Numbered from the stretch's first letter, positions 1-7,719 are shown. The stretch is DNA of 17,288 bases from Desulfobacula sp. (GCF_021107415.1 NZ_JAIOSW010000115.1:1-17288), one strand, 5' to 3'. Numbers and translations are program-made. The notes: a model not told the origin generated them from the letters alone.

Positions 1-1
1 A

Positions 2-874
2 CCATACCGCCGCCTGATGATGGAAACCTGGGGGGCCAATTGTACGGCAAGCCCCAGCACTGAAACAGAGGCGGGTCGAGCTATGCTGGAAAGAGACCCT
101 GATACTCCGGGCAGCCTTGGCATGGCCATTAGCGAGGCAGTAGAAGAGGCTGTGGGTGATGAAAACACCAAATATGCATTGGGCAGTGTATTAAACCATG
201 TCATGATCCATCAGAGCATCATCGGCCTTGAAGCTCAAAAACAGATGGAAATGGCAGGAGACTATCCCGATGTGATTATCGGCAGTGCAGGCGGCGGAAG
301 TAATTTTGCAGGCCTTGCCTTCCCCTTTGCCCTGGATAAGATCAACGGCAGACATATAGACATTATTGCCGTGGAACCCACCTCCTGTCCCACTATGACA
401 AGAGGACCCTTTGCCTATGATTTTGGTGACACTGTCCAGATGACCCCCTTGCTGCCCATGCATACCCTGGGTCATAATTTTGTGCCGGCACCCATCCATG
501 CAGGCGGTTTAAGGTATCACGGCATGGCACCCATTGTCAGCCAGCTCATCCTGGATGAAATCATCAGACCGGAATCCATCCATCAGCTTGAAACCTTTGA
601 CGCAGGCATGCTCTTTGCCCGGACTGAAGGCTTTATATCCGCTCCTGAATGCAACCACGCCGTTGCCATAACTATTCGCGAAGCACTCAAAGCCAAGGAG
701 GAAGGAAAAGAAAAAACCATCCTCTTCAACTGGAGCGGCCATGGCCTTGTTGATCTTGCTGCCTATGAAAATTTCCTCAGAGGGAATCTTGCTGATCATG
801 ACCTTCCCCAGGAACAAATTGATGCAGCATTAAAAGACCTTGAACCCTTACCAAAACCCAAGCAATCCAGTTAA
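2..874 (+). CDS. trpB2: TrpB2-like tryptophan synthase beta chain, 5'-truncated by window edge
   Basis: PLP-dependent enzyme of the TrpB-like (TrpB2) family, which joins indole to a serine-derived aminoacrylate to make tryptophan in the cytoplasm. The reading frame is open from base 2 with no start, so this is the C-terminal 290 residues of a protein usually about 440-450 long. It opens with [12 protein letters not shown] followed by a CTASPS segment, typical of TrpB2 rather than classical TrpB1. The glycine-rich phosphate loop GSAGGGSN lies at bases 281-304, and FNWSGHG near base 727 marks the C-terminal end of the fold. The PLP lysine lies upstream of the window. A terminator-like hairpin follows the stop, then serC. 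Known for the family: TrpB2 enzymes have been shown to use O-phosphoserine, the product of SerC. The family call is firm; preferred substrate here is inferred. Confidence 0.9.
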   Translation, partial: PYRRLMMETWGANCTASPSTETEAGRAMLERDPDTPGSLGMAISEAVEEAVGDENTKYALGSVLNHVMIHQSIIGLEAQKQMEMAGDYPDVIIGSAGGGSNFAGLAFPFALDKINGRHIDIIAVEPTSCPTMTRGPFAYDFGDTVQMTPLLPMHTLGHNFVPAPIHAGGLRYHGMAPIVSQLILDEIIRPESIHQLETFDAGMLFARTEGFISAPECNHAVAITIREALKAKEEGKEKTILFNWSGHGLVDLAAYENFLRGNLADHDLPQEQIDAALKDLEPLPKPKQSS

Positions 875-890
875 TTGAACCTTTAACCTG

Positions 891-942
891 CAACCCCGGG
901 ACTGCTGCCATCGTATTGATCAGTACCCGGGGTTGTCTTTTT
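891..942 (+). terminator. Rho-independent terminator or attenuator between trpB2 and serC
   Basis: Left arm CAACCCCGGGACTG (891-904) pairs with right arm CAGTACCCGGGGTTG (921-935) with a single bulged T. The loop is 16 nt, and a TCTTTTT run follows at 936-942. It lies 16 nt after the trpB2 stop and ends 30 nt before the serC ATG. This leaves no room for an ordinary promoter between it and serC, so it may act as a partial terminator or attenuator on a trpB2-serC transcript. Confidence 0.8.
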
Positions 943-971
943 CCGAATCTTTAAAAAAAGGAGCCCATATT

Positions 972-2057
972 ATGTCCGACAGAATCCATAATTTTAATGC
1001 CGGGCCTGCCGCACTGCCTCTGCCCGTCCTTGAAGAAATCAGGGACTCGTTTATCAATTTTAAAGGAAGCGGCATGTCCATCACTGAGGTCAGTCACAGG
1101 TCCAAATGGTTTGATGATGTCATCAATGATGCCATTGACCGGACCAAAAGGCTGTTAAAACTCGATGACCAGTATCACGTACTCTTTTTACAGGGCGGTG
1201 CCAGCATGCAGTTTTGCATGGCTCCGTTAAATTTTCTATCTGATGGAAGGAGTGCCGACTATATCAACACCGGGACATGGTCCACAAAAGCCATTAAGGA
1301 AGCACAGATTCAGAACAAGCCCATAAAGGTTGTGGCTTCTTCCGAGGATAAAAATTACTGCTATATTCCAAAAGACATCTCTTTTAATGCAGATGCCGCT
1401 TATGTGCACCTTACATCAAACAACACCATCAAAGGCACCCAGTTTGAATCCCTTCCCGACACAGGCAAGATCCCCATGGTGATTGACATGTCCTCGGACA
1501 TCGTGTCAAGACCGCTGGATATGAGCAACATCGGCATGCTCTATGCCGGCGCCCAGAAAAACATCGGGCCTGCCGGCGTGTGCATGGTCATTATCCGGCA
1601 GGATCTTCTGGATCTTGTGCCGGACCACATCCCAACCATGTTAAGCTATGCCACCTTTGCCAATAAAAATTCCATGTTTAACACGCCGCCCTGTTTTGCT
1701 ATTTATACCATCCAGCTGGTTATGAAATGGCTGGAAGAAACCATTGGCGGTCTTGAAAAAATGGATGAAAAAAACCGTGAAAAAGCAAACCTGCTCTATA
1801 ATTTTATAGATGACTCAAGCTTTTACCGGGCCACCGCAGACAAGGGCTCACGATCTTTAATGAATGTCACCTTCCGTCTGCCAAATGAAGACCTTGAGGC
1901 AGCCTTTGTTGCAAAAGCCATTGAAAGCGGAATGGGGGGTCTGAAAGGTCACAGGAGTGTAGGCGGATGCCGTGCATCCATTTATAATGCCACCGGCATA
2001 AATGCCATCAATGACCTTTTATCTTTCATGAAATTATTTGAAGAAAAATCAGGATAA
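972..2057 (+). CDS. serC: Phosphoserine aminotransferase
   Basis: Class V PLP aminotransferase converting 3-phosphohydroxypyruvate plus glutamate to O-phosphoserine, the second step of serine synthesis (it also acts in PLP synthesis in some bacteria). The 361-residue length matches the family. Seen: the N-terminal HNFNAGPAALP signature at residues 6-16, SHRS at 41-44, and the PLP lysine K196 inside AGAQKNIGPAG. The C-terminal part GGLKGHRSVGGCRASIYNA is the usual SerC substrate-binding end. The ATG at 972 is chosen because an AAAGGAG ribosome site sits a few bases upstream and the protein then starts like other SerC proteins. An in-frame extension to a TTG at 933 would run through the terminator T-run and is rejected. 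It lies 97 nt after trpB2 and converges on the aminotransferase at 2122. Confidence 0.96.
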   Translation: MSDRIHNFNAGPAALPLPVLEEIRDSFINFKGSGMSITEVSHRSKWFDDVINDAIDRTKRLLKLDDQYHVLFLQGGASMQFCMAPLNFLSDGRSADYINTGTWSTKAIKEAQIQNKPIKVVASSEDKNYCYIPKDISFNADAAYVHLTSNNTIKGTQFESLPDTGKIPMVIDMSSDIVSRPLDMSNIGMLYAGAQKNIGPAGVCMVIIRQDLLDLVPDHIPTMLSYATFANKNSMFNTPPCFAIYTIQLVMKWLEETIGGLEKMDEKNREKANLLYNFIDDSSFYRATADKGSRSLMNVTFRLPNEDLEAAFVAKAIESGMGGLKGHRSVGGCRASIYNATGINAINDLLSFMKLFEEKSG

Positions 2058-2062
2058 AGTTT

Positions 2063-2121
2063 TGACCCTGCCGTCTTTGGCAGCCCATATTTAACAATCC
2101 AGGAGGCAGGGCCAAAAAATT
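2063..2121. terminator. Bidirectional terminator between serC and the aminotransferase
   Basis: Arm TGACCCTGCC (2063-2072) faces GGCAGGGCCA (2105-2114) with one mismatch, followed by A/T-rich runs suitable for termination in either direction. A competing short hairpin CTGCC/GGCAG (2068-2072 with 2079-2083) shares the left arm. It fills almost the whole 64-nt gap between two convergent genes. Confidence 0.65.
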
Positions 2122-3294
2122 TTATTTTACACTGTCAAAGGCTTTTTTGAATCCTTCAAAAGAGCCTTTGATGGTTTTGTCAGGCACTGCATAGGAAAGC
2201 CTGAAATGGCCTGGCCCACCAAACGCTGCTCCCGGAACAGCAAGAATATTTTGTTTGCTTAAAATGTTTACAAATTCCACATCATTTTCAATCGGGCTTT
2301 TGGGAAACAGGTAAAAAGCCCCCTGGGGTACGTCAAATTCATACCCTGCCGCATGAAGTCCCTCACAAAATATGTCACGGCGTCTCTTATATATTTCAAT
2401 ATCAACCGAAACCCCCTGGAGCTTTCCCACAACCTGCTGGAAAAGGGCAGGAGCATTCACATACATCATGGTATTTGTCACCCCGGTCGCCCCTGCAATC
2501 ATGGCAGCATCCTCAGCTTTGGGATGAATGGCAAGATACCCGATTCTCTCGCCTGCCAGGGAAAGTTCCTTGGAATAGGAAGTCAGTACAATGGTATGGG
2601 GATAAACATCAAACATAGATGGAACATCAACATCATAGGCAATTTTTCTGTAAGGTTCATCAGAAATCAGGTAAATCCGTTTCCCGAATTTAACACTGGC
2701 GGCTTCTAATACCTTTCCAAGCCCATCCAGTTCTTCCTTGGTATACACGGCACCGGTCGGGTTATTGGGAGTATTAATCAGCATGACCCGTGTCTTTTCA
2801 GTAATGGCCCCTTCAATAGCATCAAGGTCGAGATGGAAATCAGGAAATGAGACAACTGTTTTTAAATTTGCCCCGGCAACAAAGGCATACTGGTTATACC
2901 CGACAAAATAGGGTGCCGGCGTAAGAATATCCTCTCCCGGATTTAACAGCGCTCGCAAAGTATCATTCAAGGCTCCTGCCGCTCCTGCAGTCATGACAAT
3001 CAAATCTGATGTGAGCCCCACATTATATTCTTTATTCAGGTAATCCGCCACAGCCTGTCGCACATGGGGATATCCCGGGTTGGGCATATATCCGTGGGAT
3101 GTGGTCTCGCTGTTAATCAGATTTATCAAAGTTTCTTTAACAAGCGCCGGCGGGGGAACATCGGGATTTCCAAGGGAGAAGTCAAACACATTATCAGCCC
3201 CATACTTTTCTCTCATCCTGATCCCTTCTTCAAACATCTTCCGAATCATAGATGCTGCTTCAACCATTTTAACCATTCTTTCTGCTATCGGCAT
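2122..3294 (-). CDS. Class I/II PLP-dependent aminotransferase
   Basis: Fold-type I aminotransferase of the aspartate aminotransferase superfamily, 390 residues, cytoplasmic. Seen: substrate and cofactor motif NTPNNPTG at 174-181, SDEPYRK at 211-217 (Asp212 and Tyr215 contact PLP), the Schiff-base lysine K242 in TSYSKELSLAGERIGY, and the carboxylate-binding arginine R365 in FRLSYA. The start ATG at 3294 has AAAGGAAA at plus-strand 3301-3308. It lies 47 nt downstream of the 196-residue protein gene on the same strand, so the two are probably one operon. The amino donor and acceptor cannot be read from sequence. Nearby serC and glycerate kinase make an amino acid from the serine/glycerate pathway a possibility, but generic aspartate- or alanine-type activity is equally open. 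Confidence 0.9.
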   Translation of the reverse strand: MPIAERMVKMVEAASMIRKMFEEGIRMREKYGADNVFDFSLGNPDVPPPALVKETLINLINSETTSHGYMPNPGYPHVRQAVADYLNKEYNVGLTSDLIVMTAGAAGALNDTLRALLNPGEDILTPAPYFVGYNQYAFVAGANLKTVVSFPDFHLDLDAIEGAITEKTRVMLINTPNNPTGAVYTKEELDGLGKVLEAASVKFGKRIYLISDEPYRKIAYDVDVPSMFDVYPHTIVLTSYSKELSLAGERIGYLAIHPKAEDAAMIAGATGVTNTMMYVNAPALFQQVVGKLQGVSVDIEIYKRRRDIFCEGLHAAGYEFDVPQGAFYLFPKSPIENDVEFVNILSKQNILAVPGAAFGGPGHFRLSYAVPDKTIKGSFEGFKKAFDSVK

Positions 3295-3341
3295 AAGGAT
3301 TTTCCTTTCAAAATTAGAATTTTAAATTTTCTTACCATACA

Positions 3342-3932
3342 TCAAATCTCCTGGGATGAAAACACCCCTTTAAAAAAGGAATTGTGACTATCTATAATCC
3401 TCTCTTTCATCTCAATTACATATTGCGGCCTTATCTCATCTTTCCACCGGGGATACCCGCCCTGCCAGACATATCGGATCAGTTCATGAAACACGGCTTT
3501 ATTAAACAGATAGGGCCCGATTTTAATTTGCCCGTCTTTAAAAAATTCAAATAAAATCTCTCTCTTTTTTGAAACGCCTTCAATCTCCGAGGTGACAATT
3601 TTCCGGGTTTGATATCCCTTTGGGTTCTGCTTAAACGCTTGTGGATCATCGGGAAAAGGAAAAAGCGTATACACTTTTCCAATAAATCCTGTAAACCGTA
3701 TCCCGTGAATAGCCCCCATCAGATCCCCGATGTCCTCTGAATCTGCAATAAAATAAACCCGGCACTGCAATTTTTTCAATCCGCCATCATCCATTTTTGC
3801 CATCTTATTTATCCATTTACAAAAATCATCTGCAAAAAAAAAATGATTATCCAACAACAGCATATCCGACTCAATGTTAAAAAAGCCGAATGCAATATTT
3901 CCATGACTTTGGGATCTGAAGGACAATGGCAT
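3342..3932 (-). CDS. Uncharacterised 196-residue protein, first gene of aminotransferase operon
   Basis: I do not recognise a named family. The protein is 196 residues, soluble by composition, with no signal peptide or membrane segment. Visible traits: an aromatic-rich N-terminal half (GFFNIESDMLLL then NHFFFADDFCKWI), the segment YFIADSEDIGDLMGAIHGIRF near the middle, and a C-terminal half rich in charged and aromatic residues (FHELIRYVWQGGYPRWKDEIRP). Start is supported by AGGAG (plus 3940-3944 as CTCCT) eight bases upstream of the ATG. The following aminotransferase begins 47 nt later on the same strand, so co-transcription is likely. The normal ribosome site, codon pattern and full-length frame argue for a real gene; no function is proposed. 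Confidence 0.75.
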   Translation of the reverse strand: MPLSFRSQSHGNIAFGFFNIESDMLLLDNHFFFADDFCKWINKMAKMDDGGLKKLQCRVYFIADSEDIGDLMGAIHGIRFTGFIGKVYTLFPFPDDPQAFKQNPKGYQTRKIVTSEIEGVSKKREILFEFFKDGQIKIGPYLFNKAVFHELIRYVWQGGYPRWKDEIRPQYVIEMKERIIDSHNSFFKGVFSSQEI

Positions 3933-4025
3933 ATCTTTTCTCCTGTATTGATGGAAAACCCTATTTCAAATAAACCAAGTGTACACAATTTTTAAAAAAT
4001 CTCAAACTGACTTTTCTTTAACTTG

Positions 4026-4052
4026 ACGATTGTTTGTAATTCAAATAATCGT
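4026..4052. promoter_or_regulatory. 11-bp inverted repeat overlapping a TTGACG element, candidate operator
   Basis: ACGATTGTTTG (4026-4036) and CAAATAATCGT (4042-4052) are inverted repeats with 10 of 11 matching and a 5-nt centre. The left arm overlaps TTGACG (4023-4028), which could serve as a -35 element for the glycerate kinase, although the best TATATT box at 4054 is too far for normal spacing. The site lies in the 209-bp gap between the divergent 196-residue protein gene and the kinase. It could be a repressor site for either, or an RNA hairpin. Confidence 0.4.
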
Positions 4053-4141
4053 ATATATTAAAACTACCGTTCTTACAAATACGGATGCACCCAGTGAAAA
4101 AGAAAATACTGATGTCTCGGCAATACCCGAAGACAAAAAAC

Positions 4142-5485
4142 ATGACCATTGAAAATTCCCTGTTGAAAAAAATGCGACAGGATGCTGTTGACATCTTTAA
4201 TGAGGGCCTTGGGGCAGTAGACCCAAAGACTTGCATTCACCGTTGCTGCAGGCTTAAACGCAATGTTTTCACAGTAAACAACAGAGCATATGATTTGAAC
4301 AAATTTGAACGGATCATTGTTCTTGGTGCTGGAAAAGCCGGGGCATCCATGGCCAATGCCATGGAAAAAATCCTGCAGAACAGGATAACCGCCGGGATTG
4401 TCATTGTGAAGTATAAGCATGTTGAAAATCTGAAAAGAATAACAATGGTTGAAGCCGGTCACCCGGTACCTGACGCAAACAGTGTTGCCGGTGCAGAAAA
4501 ACTTTTAAAAATGGCACAAAAGGCTGATGAAAACACCCTTGTCATCTGCCTGATTTCCGGCGGTGGTTCCGCGTTAATGACTCTCCCGGCCCACGGACTG
4601 ACCCTGGAAGACAAACAAAAGACAACTGAGGTGCTTCTGGGCTGCGGTGCCACAATCCATGGAATCAATACCATCAGAAAACATTTGTCCAGGATAAAAG
4701 GCGGCCTTCTTGCAAAAGCCGTATACCCGGCCCCCGTAATCTGTCTTGTTCTGTCCGATGTGGTAGGCGACGATCTTGACATCATCGCTTCAGGCCCTGC
4801 CGTTCCGGATAGAGGTACCTTTGAGCAATGCCTTAAAATCATTGAAACACATGGCATCAAAGATTGCCTGCCCAGCACTGTTTTGCAATACCTTAAAAAA
4901 GGTTCACAAGGCCTTATCCCTGAAACCCCGAAACAAGGGCATCCGGTTTTTGAAAATATTTTTCATACCATTATTGCAAGCAATATCAATGCACTCTTGA
5001 GTGCTGAAAAAAAGGCCGGAGACTTAAAGTATCACACCCAGATTCTTTCTTCCATGATTGAAGGACAAACCATTGATGTGGCCACCGTCCATACTGCCAT
5101 TGCCAAAGAAATCCTTGCCACAGGACACCCGTTGAAACCACCGGCCTGCATCCTGTCAGGTGGCGAGACCACCGTAACCATGAAAGGGAATGGGAAAGGC
5201 GGTCGTAACCAGGAATTTGCTCTGGCTTGTGCCTTAAAAATAAAAGGTCTTGAGCATGTCGTCATCCTGAGTGCAGGCACTGACGGTACGGACGGCCCCA
5301 CAGATGCAGCCGGTGCCATCGCCGATCATACCACAATCCAAAGGGCTGTGGCTCAAGGGCTTACACCGGAACAATTTCTTAACGAAAACAATGCCTATCC
5401 GTTTTTTGACCACATTTCAGATCTTTTCAAAACAGGGCCCACCAACACCAATGTTATGGACCTTCGGATCATTCTAATCCGGTGA
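4142..5485 (+). CDS. Glycerate 2-kinase (MOFRL family)
   Basis: ATP-dependent glycerate kinase of the DUF4147/MOFRL type, which makes 2-phosphoglycerate from D-glycerate in serine, glyoxylate or sugar-acid breakdown. Counting from ATG 4142 it has 447 residues, near the family norm. Seen: LGAGKAGASM at 61-70 (K65 in the catalytic lysine position), EAGHPVPD at 104-111, LISGGGSAL at 137-145, RKHLSRIKGG at 179-188, LSDVVGDDLD at 204-213, GGRNQE at 353-358, and the C-terminal MOFRL domain with SAGTDGTDGPTDAAG at 377-391. The start is uncertain: an upstream in-frame ATG at 4085 adds 19 residues unlike the family and neither start has a clear ribosome site. I prefer 4142 because its N-terminus lines up with known members. 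Neighbour serC suggests a serine/glycerate link. Confidence 0.92.
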   Translation: MTIENSLLKKMRQDAVDIFNEGLGAVDPKTCIHRCCRLKRNVFTVNNRAYDLNKFERIIVLGAGKAGASMANAMEKILQNRITAGIVIVKYKHVENLKRITMVEAGHPVPDANSVAGAEKLLKMAQKADENTLVICLISGGGSALMTLPAHGLTLEDKQKTTEVLLGCGATIHGINTIRKHLSRIKGGLLAKAVYPAPVICLVLSDVVGDDLDIIASGPAVPDRGTFEQCLKIIETHGIKDCLPSTVLQYLKKGSQGLIPETPKQGHPVFENIFHTIIASNINALLSAEKKAGDLKYHTQILSSMIEGQTIDVATVHTAIAKEILATGHPLKPPACILSGGETTVTMKGNGKGGRNQEFALACALKIKGLEHVVILSAGTDGTDGPTDAAGAIADHTTIQRAVAQGLTPEQFLNENNAYPFFDHISDLFKTGPTNTNVMDLRIILIR

Positions 5486-5531
5486 TTCGGATTGATAAAA
5501 AAAAGAGGAAACCGCAGAGAGGGGATAAATT

Positions 5532-7178
5532 CTACCTGTTATCCAGCAGATGCCGGATCAATTTCAGGGAATCTTTCTTACTGACAGGTTTCATTAAAAA
5601 ACCATCAATACCCATGTCATGATAATTATCTTTGTTGATCTGTTCGCTGAAACCCGTACAGATGATGACAGGGATATCAGGTCTGATCTGTTTAATTCTG
5701 CTTGCCAGTGTCAGCCCTGTCATGACCGGCATTGCCATATCGCAGATGACAATATCAAAAATCTCTGGCCGGGCTTTAAATTCATTCAGTGCATCAAGAC
5801 TGCTGACAAAAGGTGTAACATTATACCCGCGGCGCTCAAAGGTCTTTTTCTGAACACCCACGATATTGGGATCATCATCAATATAAAGAATGGATTCATT
5901 TCCATACAGATCCATTTGTTTGTCATTATCAACCAAAGTGGTCTCAAAGGAAGCAGAATCCCTGGGGATATAGACCCGGAAAATGCTCCCCTTTCCCGGT
6001 TCACTGGAAAAGCGGATATCTCCGCCGTAATTTTTGACGATATCGGAAATAACACAAAGTCCGAGACCTGTTCCTTTTTCTTTTGTTGTAAAATAGGGCT
6101 CAAAAATCTTGTTCATTATGGAGCTATCTATACCCTTCCCGGTATCGGCAACGCTTAAGCAGGCATAAACACCGGGATTCAGAGTCAATCCCTCGGGGGT
6201 ATCCCTGGTGACTTTTATCTCTTTTAACGTGACATCAAGTATCCCGTCATTATGCCCCATGGCATGAAAGGCATTGGTAATAAGGTTCATGGCGATCTGA
6301 TAAATGTGGGTGGGATCCGCCATGACCGGTCCGCACGCCTTATCAATGACCCGGATAATTTTTATATTGGGCGGGAGGGTTGACCGGCTTAATTTTAGTA
6401 CTTCCCTGATAATGGGCTGGATTTTTATAGTGCCGACCTCAAGGTCGGCCTGATGACTGAAGCTGAGAATCTGTCTCACCAGGTTACCGGCCCGGTTGGC
6501 ACCGGCTAGAATGTTTTTAAGTGTCTCCCGAAGTTCCCTGTCACAGGCTGCATCTTCTATCAGAAGTTCGAGGGTGGTGATGATGGGGTGAAGGATATTA
6601 TTGAAATCATGGACAATGCCGGTTGACAGGACACCAATGACTTCCATCTTCTGTGTCTGATGAAGCTGGTGTTTCAGTGTTGTTTTTTCCTCTTCAACCT
6701 GCTTTAAGTCGGTAATATCACAGAGTACAATCACTGTCTGTCTGTCGTTTAACCGCAGGTTTTCATCAATTGAGACATTTACCCTGGCCCAGAACAGGTC
6801 CTGCTTTTTTTTAAACCTGACATCAAAAGAGGTGTGAGTCTGGCCGCAAAGGCTGTTTTCGTCTAACTGGAAGTTTTTTTGATCTTCTTTATAAACAAAA
6901 TCAATAAAAACAGTATTGATCAACAGGTTTTTTTCAACACCCAGCATTTCCGCAGCGGCCTGATTGGCAGTTTTAATAATTCCTGTTTCATCAAGAGTCA
7001 CATATCCGATGGGTAAAAAATCAAAATACTCTGGTACCATTGGAATAATTCTATTGGTCCGGGACTTCTGAACATGGTTTCTGAAATTTATCTCTGCATG
7101 TTCTCTCCCGGGGTTCTTTGAAATTTTTTGTCCTGATTGGAAATTTTTCAATAATTCAGTATCCACTAAAATATTCAT
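5532..7178 (-). CDS. Soluble PAS hybrid sensor histidine kinase with C-terminal receiver
   Basis: Cytoplasmic signal-transducing kinase. From ATG 7178 it has 548 residues and no membrane segment. Order: variable N-terminus (1-45), PAS sensor (about 50-160, containing PIGYVTLDETGIIKTAN), short coiled coil (about 160-178), HisKA with phospho-acceptor H190 in GIVHDFNNIL, HATPase with N302 in NLITNAFHAM, VADTGKG and FEPYFTTKEKGTGLGL, then a receiver (about 427-548) with acidic YIDDD at 432-436, phospho-acceptor D480 and K530. A TTG at 7247 would add 23 residues but is less likely; neither start has a strong ribosome site. It is divergent from the small peptide gene at 7720. With no output domain, its phosphate must pass to another protein. 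Its target is unknown. Confidence 0.9.
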   Translation of the reverse strand: MNILVDTELLKNFQSGQKISKNPGREHAEINFRNHVQKSRTNRIIPMVPEYFDFLPIGYVTLDETGIIKTANQAAAEMLGVEKNLLINTVFIDFVYKEDQKNFQLDENSLCGQTHTSFDVRFKKKQDLFWARVNVSIDENLRLNDRQTVIVLCDITDLKQVEEEKTTLKHQLHQTQKMEVIGVLSTGIVHDFNNILHPIITTLELLIEDAACDRELRETLKNILAGANRAGNLVRQILSFSHQADLEVGTIKIQPIIREVLKLSRSTLPPNIKIIRVIDKACGPVMADPTHIYQIAMNLITNAFHAMGHNDGILDVTLKEIKVTRDTPEGLTLNPGVYACLSVADTGKGIDSSIMNKIFEPYFTTKEKGTGLGLCVISDIVKNYGGDIRFSSEPGKGSIFRVYIPRDSASFETTLVDNDKQMDLYGNESILYIDDDPNIVGVQKKTFERRGYNVTPFVSSLDALNEFKARPEIFDIVICDMAMPVMTGLTLASRIKQIRPDIPVIICTGFSEQINKDNYHDMGIDGFLMKPVSKKDSLKLIRHLLDNR

Positions 7179-7270
7179 AAAAACAAATTCAAATTTCACA
7201 AAATATAGACAATCGCAATAATTATGCCAAGGGAATACAAAGATCAAAATTATGATAACTATCTTAATTT

Positions 7271-7298
7271 ATTGTATAAAAAGTATTTTTCAGCACAA
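7271..7298 (-). promoter_or_regulatory. Possible sigma-70 promoter for the soluble hybrid kinase
   Basis: On the minus strand TTGTGC (plus 7293-7298) and TACAAT (plus 7271-7276) are separated by 16 nt. The -10 matches TATAAT in five of six positions and the -35 keeps TTG. It would start transcription near 7264, about 86 nt before the ATG at 7178. The region is very AT-rich, so chance matches are common. Confidence 0.35.
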
Positions 7299-7324
7299 TT
7301 AAAAATCCAGAAAAATAACAGAAA

Positions 7325-7342
7325 TGCACAGATTTATGAGCA
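7325..7342. promoter_or_regulatory. Upstream activator-like site 1 (imperfect dyad)
   Basis: TGCACA-N6-TGAGCA, one base away from the perfect dyad TGCACA-N6-TGTGCA found twice downstream. Its centre lies about 324 bp before the predicted sigma-54 start of the small peptide gene, and about 70 bp upstream of the possible kinase promoter on the other strand. Confidence 0.4.
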
Positions 7343-7424
7343 CAAATAAAGTTAATAGCTATAAAAAACATATAAGCACTTGAAATACAAACAAAAAAAA
7401 GAGTGCCCATAAACATAGTCATTT

Positions 7425-7442
7425 TGCACATAAATATGTGCA
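7425..7442. promoter_or_regulatory. Upstream activator-like site 2 (perfect dyad)
   Basis: TGCACA-N6-TGTGCA sits inside a larger perfect inverted repeat, ATTTTGCACATA / TATGTGCAAAAT (7421-7446, 2-nt centre). It is centred about 224 bp before the predicted sigma-54 start. The half-site and spacing resemble binding sites of NtrC-type enhancer-binding proteins (TGCAC followed by GTGCA). Confidence 0.55.
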
Positions 7443-7517
7443 AAATACAGAAACCAAGACCCGGCAACATTAAAAAAGTAAAAGAAAAATCATATTTTAG
7501 CTTATTACGATTCCACC

Positions 7518-7535
7518 TGCACATAAGAGTGTGCA
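7518..7535. promoter_or_regulatory. Upstream activator-like site 3 (perfect dyad)
   Basis: TGCACA-N6-TGTGCA with the same half-sites and the same 6-nt spacing as the site at 7425, but a different spacer (TAAGAG against TAAATA). Conserved arms with a changed spacer argue for protein binding. It is centred about 131 bp before the predicted sigma-54 start, in the normal enhancer range. Confidence 0.55.
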
Positions 7536-7630
7536 CTTCCCTTGGGCAATTATTTTTCTATTATTTTGAATATTGAAATATATTCTTTTAATATCAGATA
7601 CTTATAAAATATTATCTGAAAATGAAACCC

Positions 7631-7647
7631 CTGGCCTATGCCTTGCT
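7631..7647 (+). promoter_or_regulatory. Sigma-54 (RpoN) -24/-12 promoter for the small peptide gene
   Basis: CTGGCCTATGCCTTGCT carries TGGC and TTGCT with GG and GC separated by exactly 10 nt, as sigma-54 holoenzyme requires (consensus TGGCAC-N5-TTGCW). Only the two bases after TGGC deviate. Transcription would start near 7658, leaving a leader of about 60 nt with a small hairpin (CGATA/TATCG, 7667-7680) before the ribosome site. Three dyads lie 130-325 bp upstream, as expected for an enhancer-dependent promoter. Confidence 0.7.
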
Positions 7648-7719
7648 ATAACAATAAACAACGAAGCGATAATAGTATCGTAATTTTTAACTAAACCAGA
7701 ATAGTAAAGGAGAATGACA

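Noticed and set aside
933..971. Extended serC start (TTG 933)
   Set aside because: It would be translated from inside the terminator T-run; the ATG at 972 has a good ribosome site and family-like N-terminus.
4085..4141. Earlier start for glycerate kinase
   Set aside because: It is in frame, but the extra 19 residues are Lys-rich and unlike the family, and there is no ribosome site in front.
4459..5319. Minus-strand ORFs inside glycerate kinase, and similar ORFs inside other genes
   Set aside because: They are reverse-frame shadows of clear genes with no independent start signals.
7325..7535. Reading the dyads as CRP/FNR sites
   Set aside because: CRP needs TGTGA-N6-TCACA and FNR TTGAT-N4-ATCAA. 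The arms here are TGCACA/TGTGCA and lie far upstream, which fits an enhancer site better.
7264..7536. 90-codon minus-strand ORF in the AT-rich gap
   Set aside because: It has no ribosome site, a composition typical of translated AT-rich noncoding DNA (long Phe/Ile/Cys/Met runs), and it lies over the three dyads.
7660..7719. Riboswitch in the micropeptide leader
   Set aside because: There is only a 5-bp hairpin (CGATA/TATCG), and I could not match a c-di-GMP or other riboswitch core.
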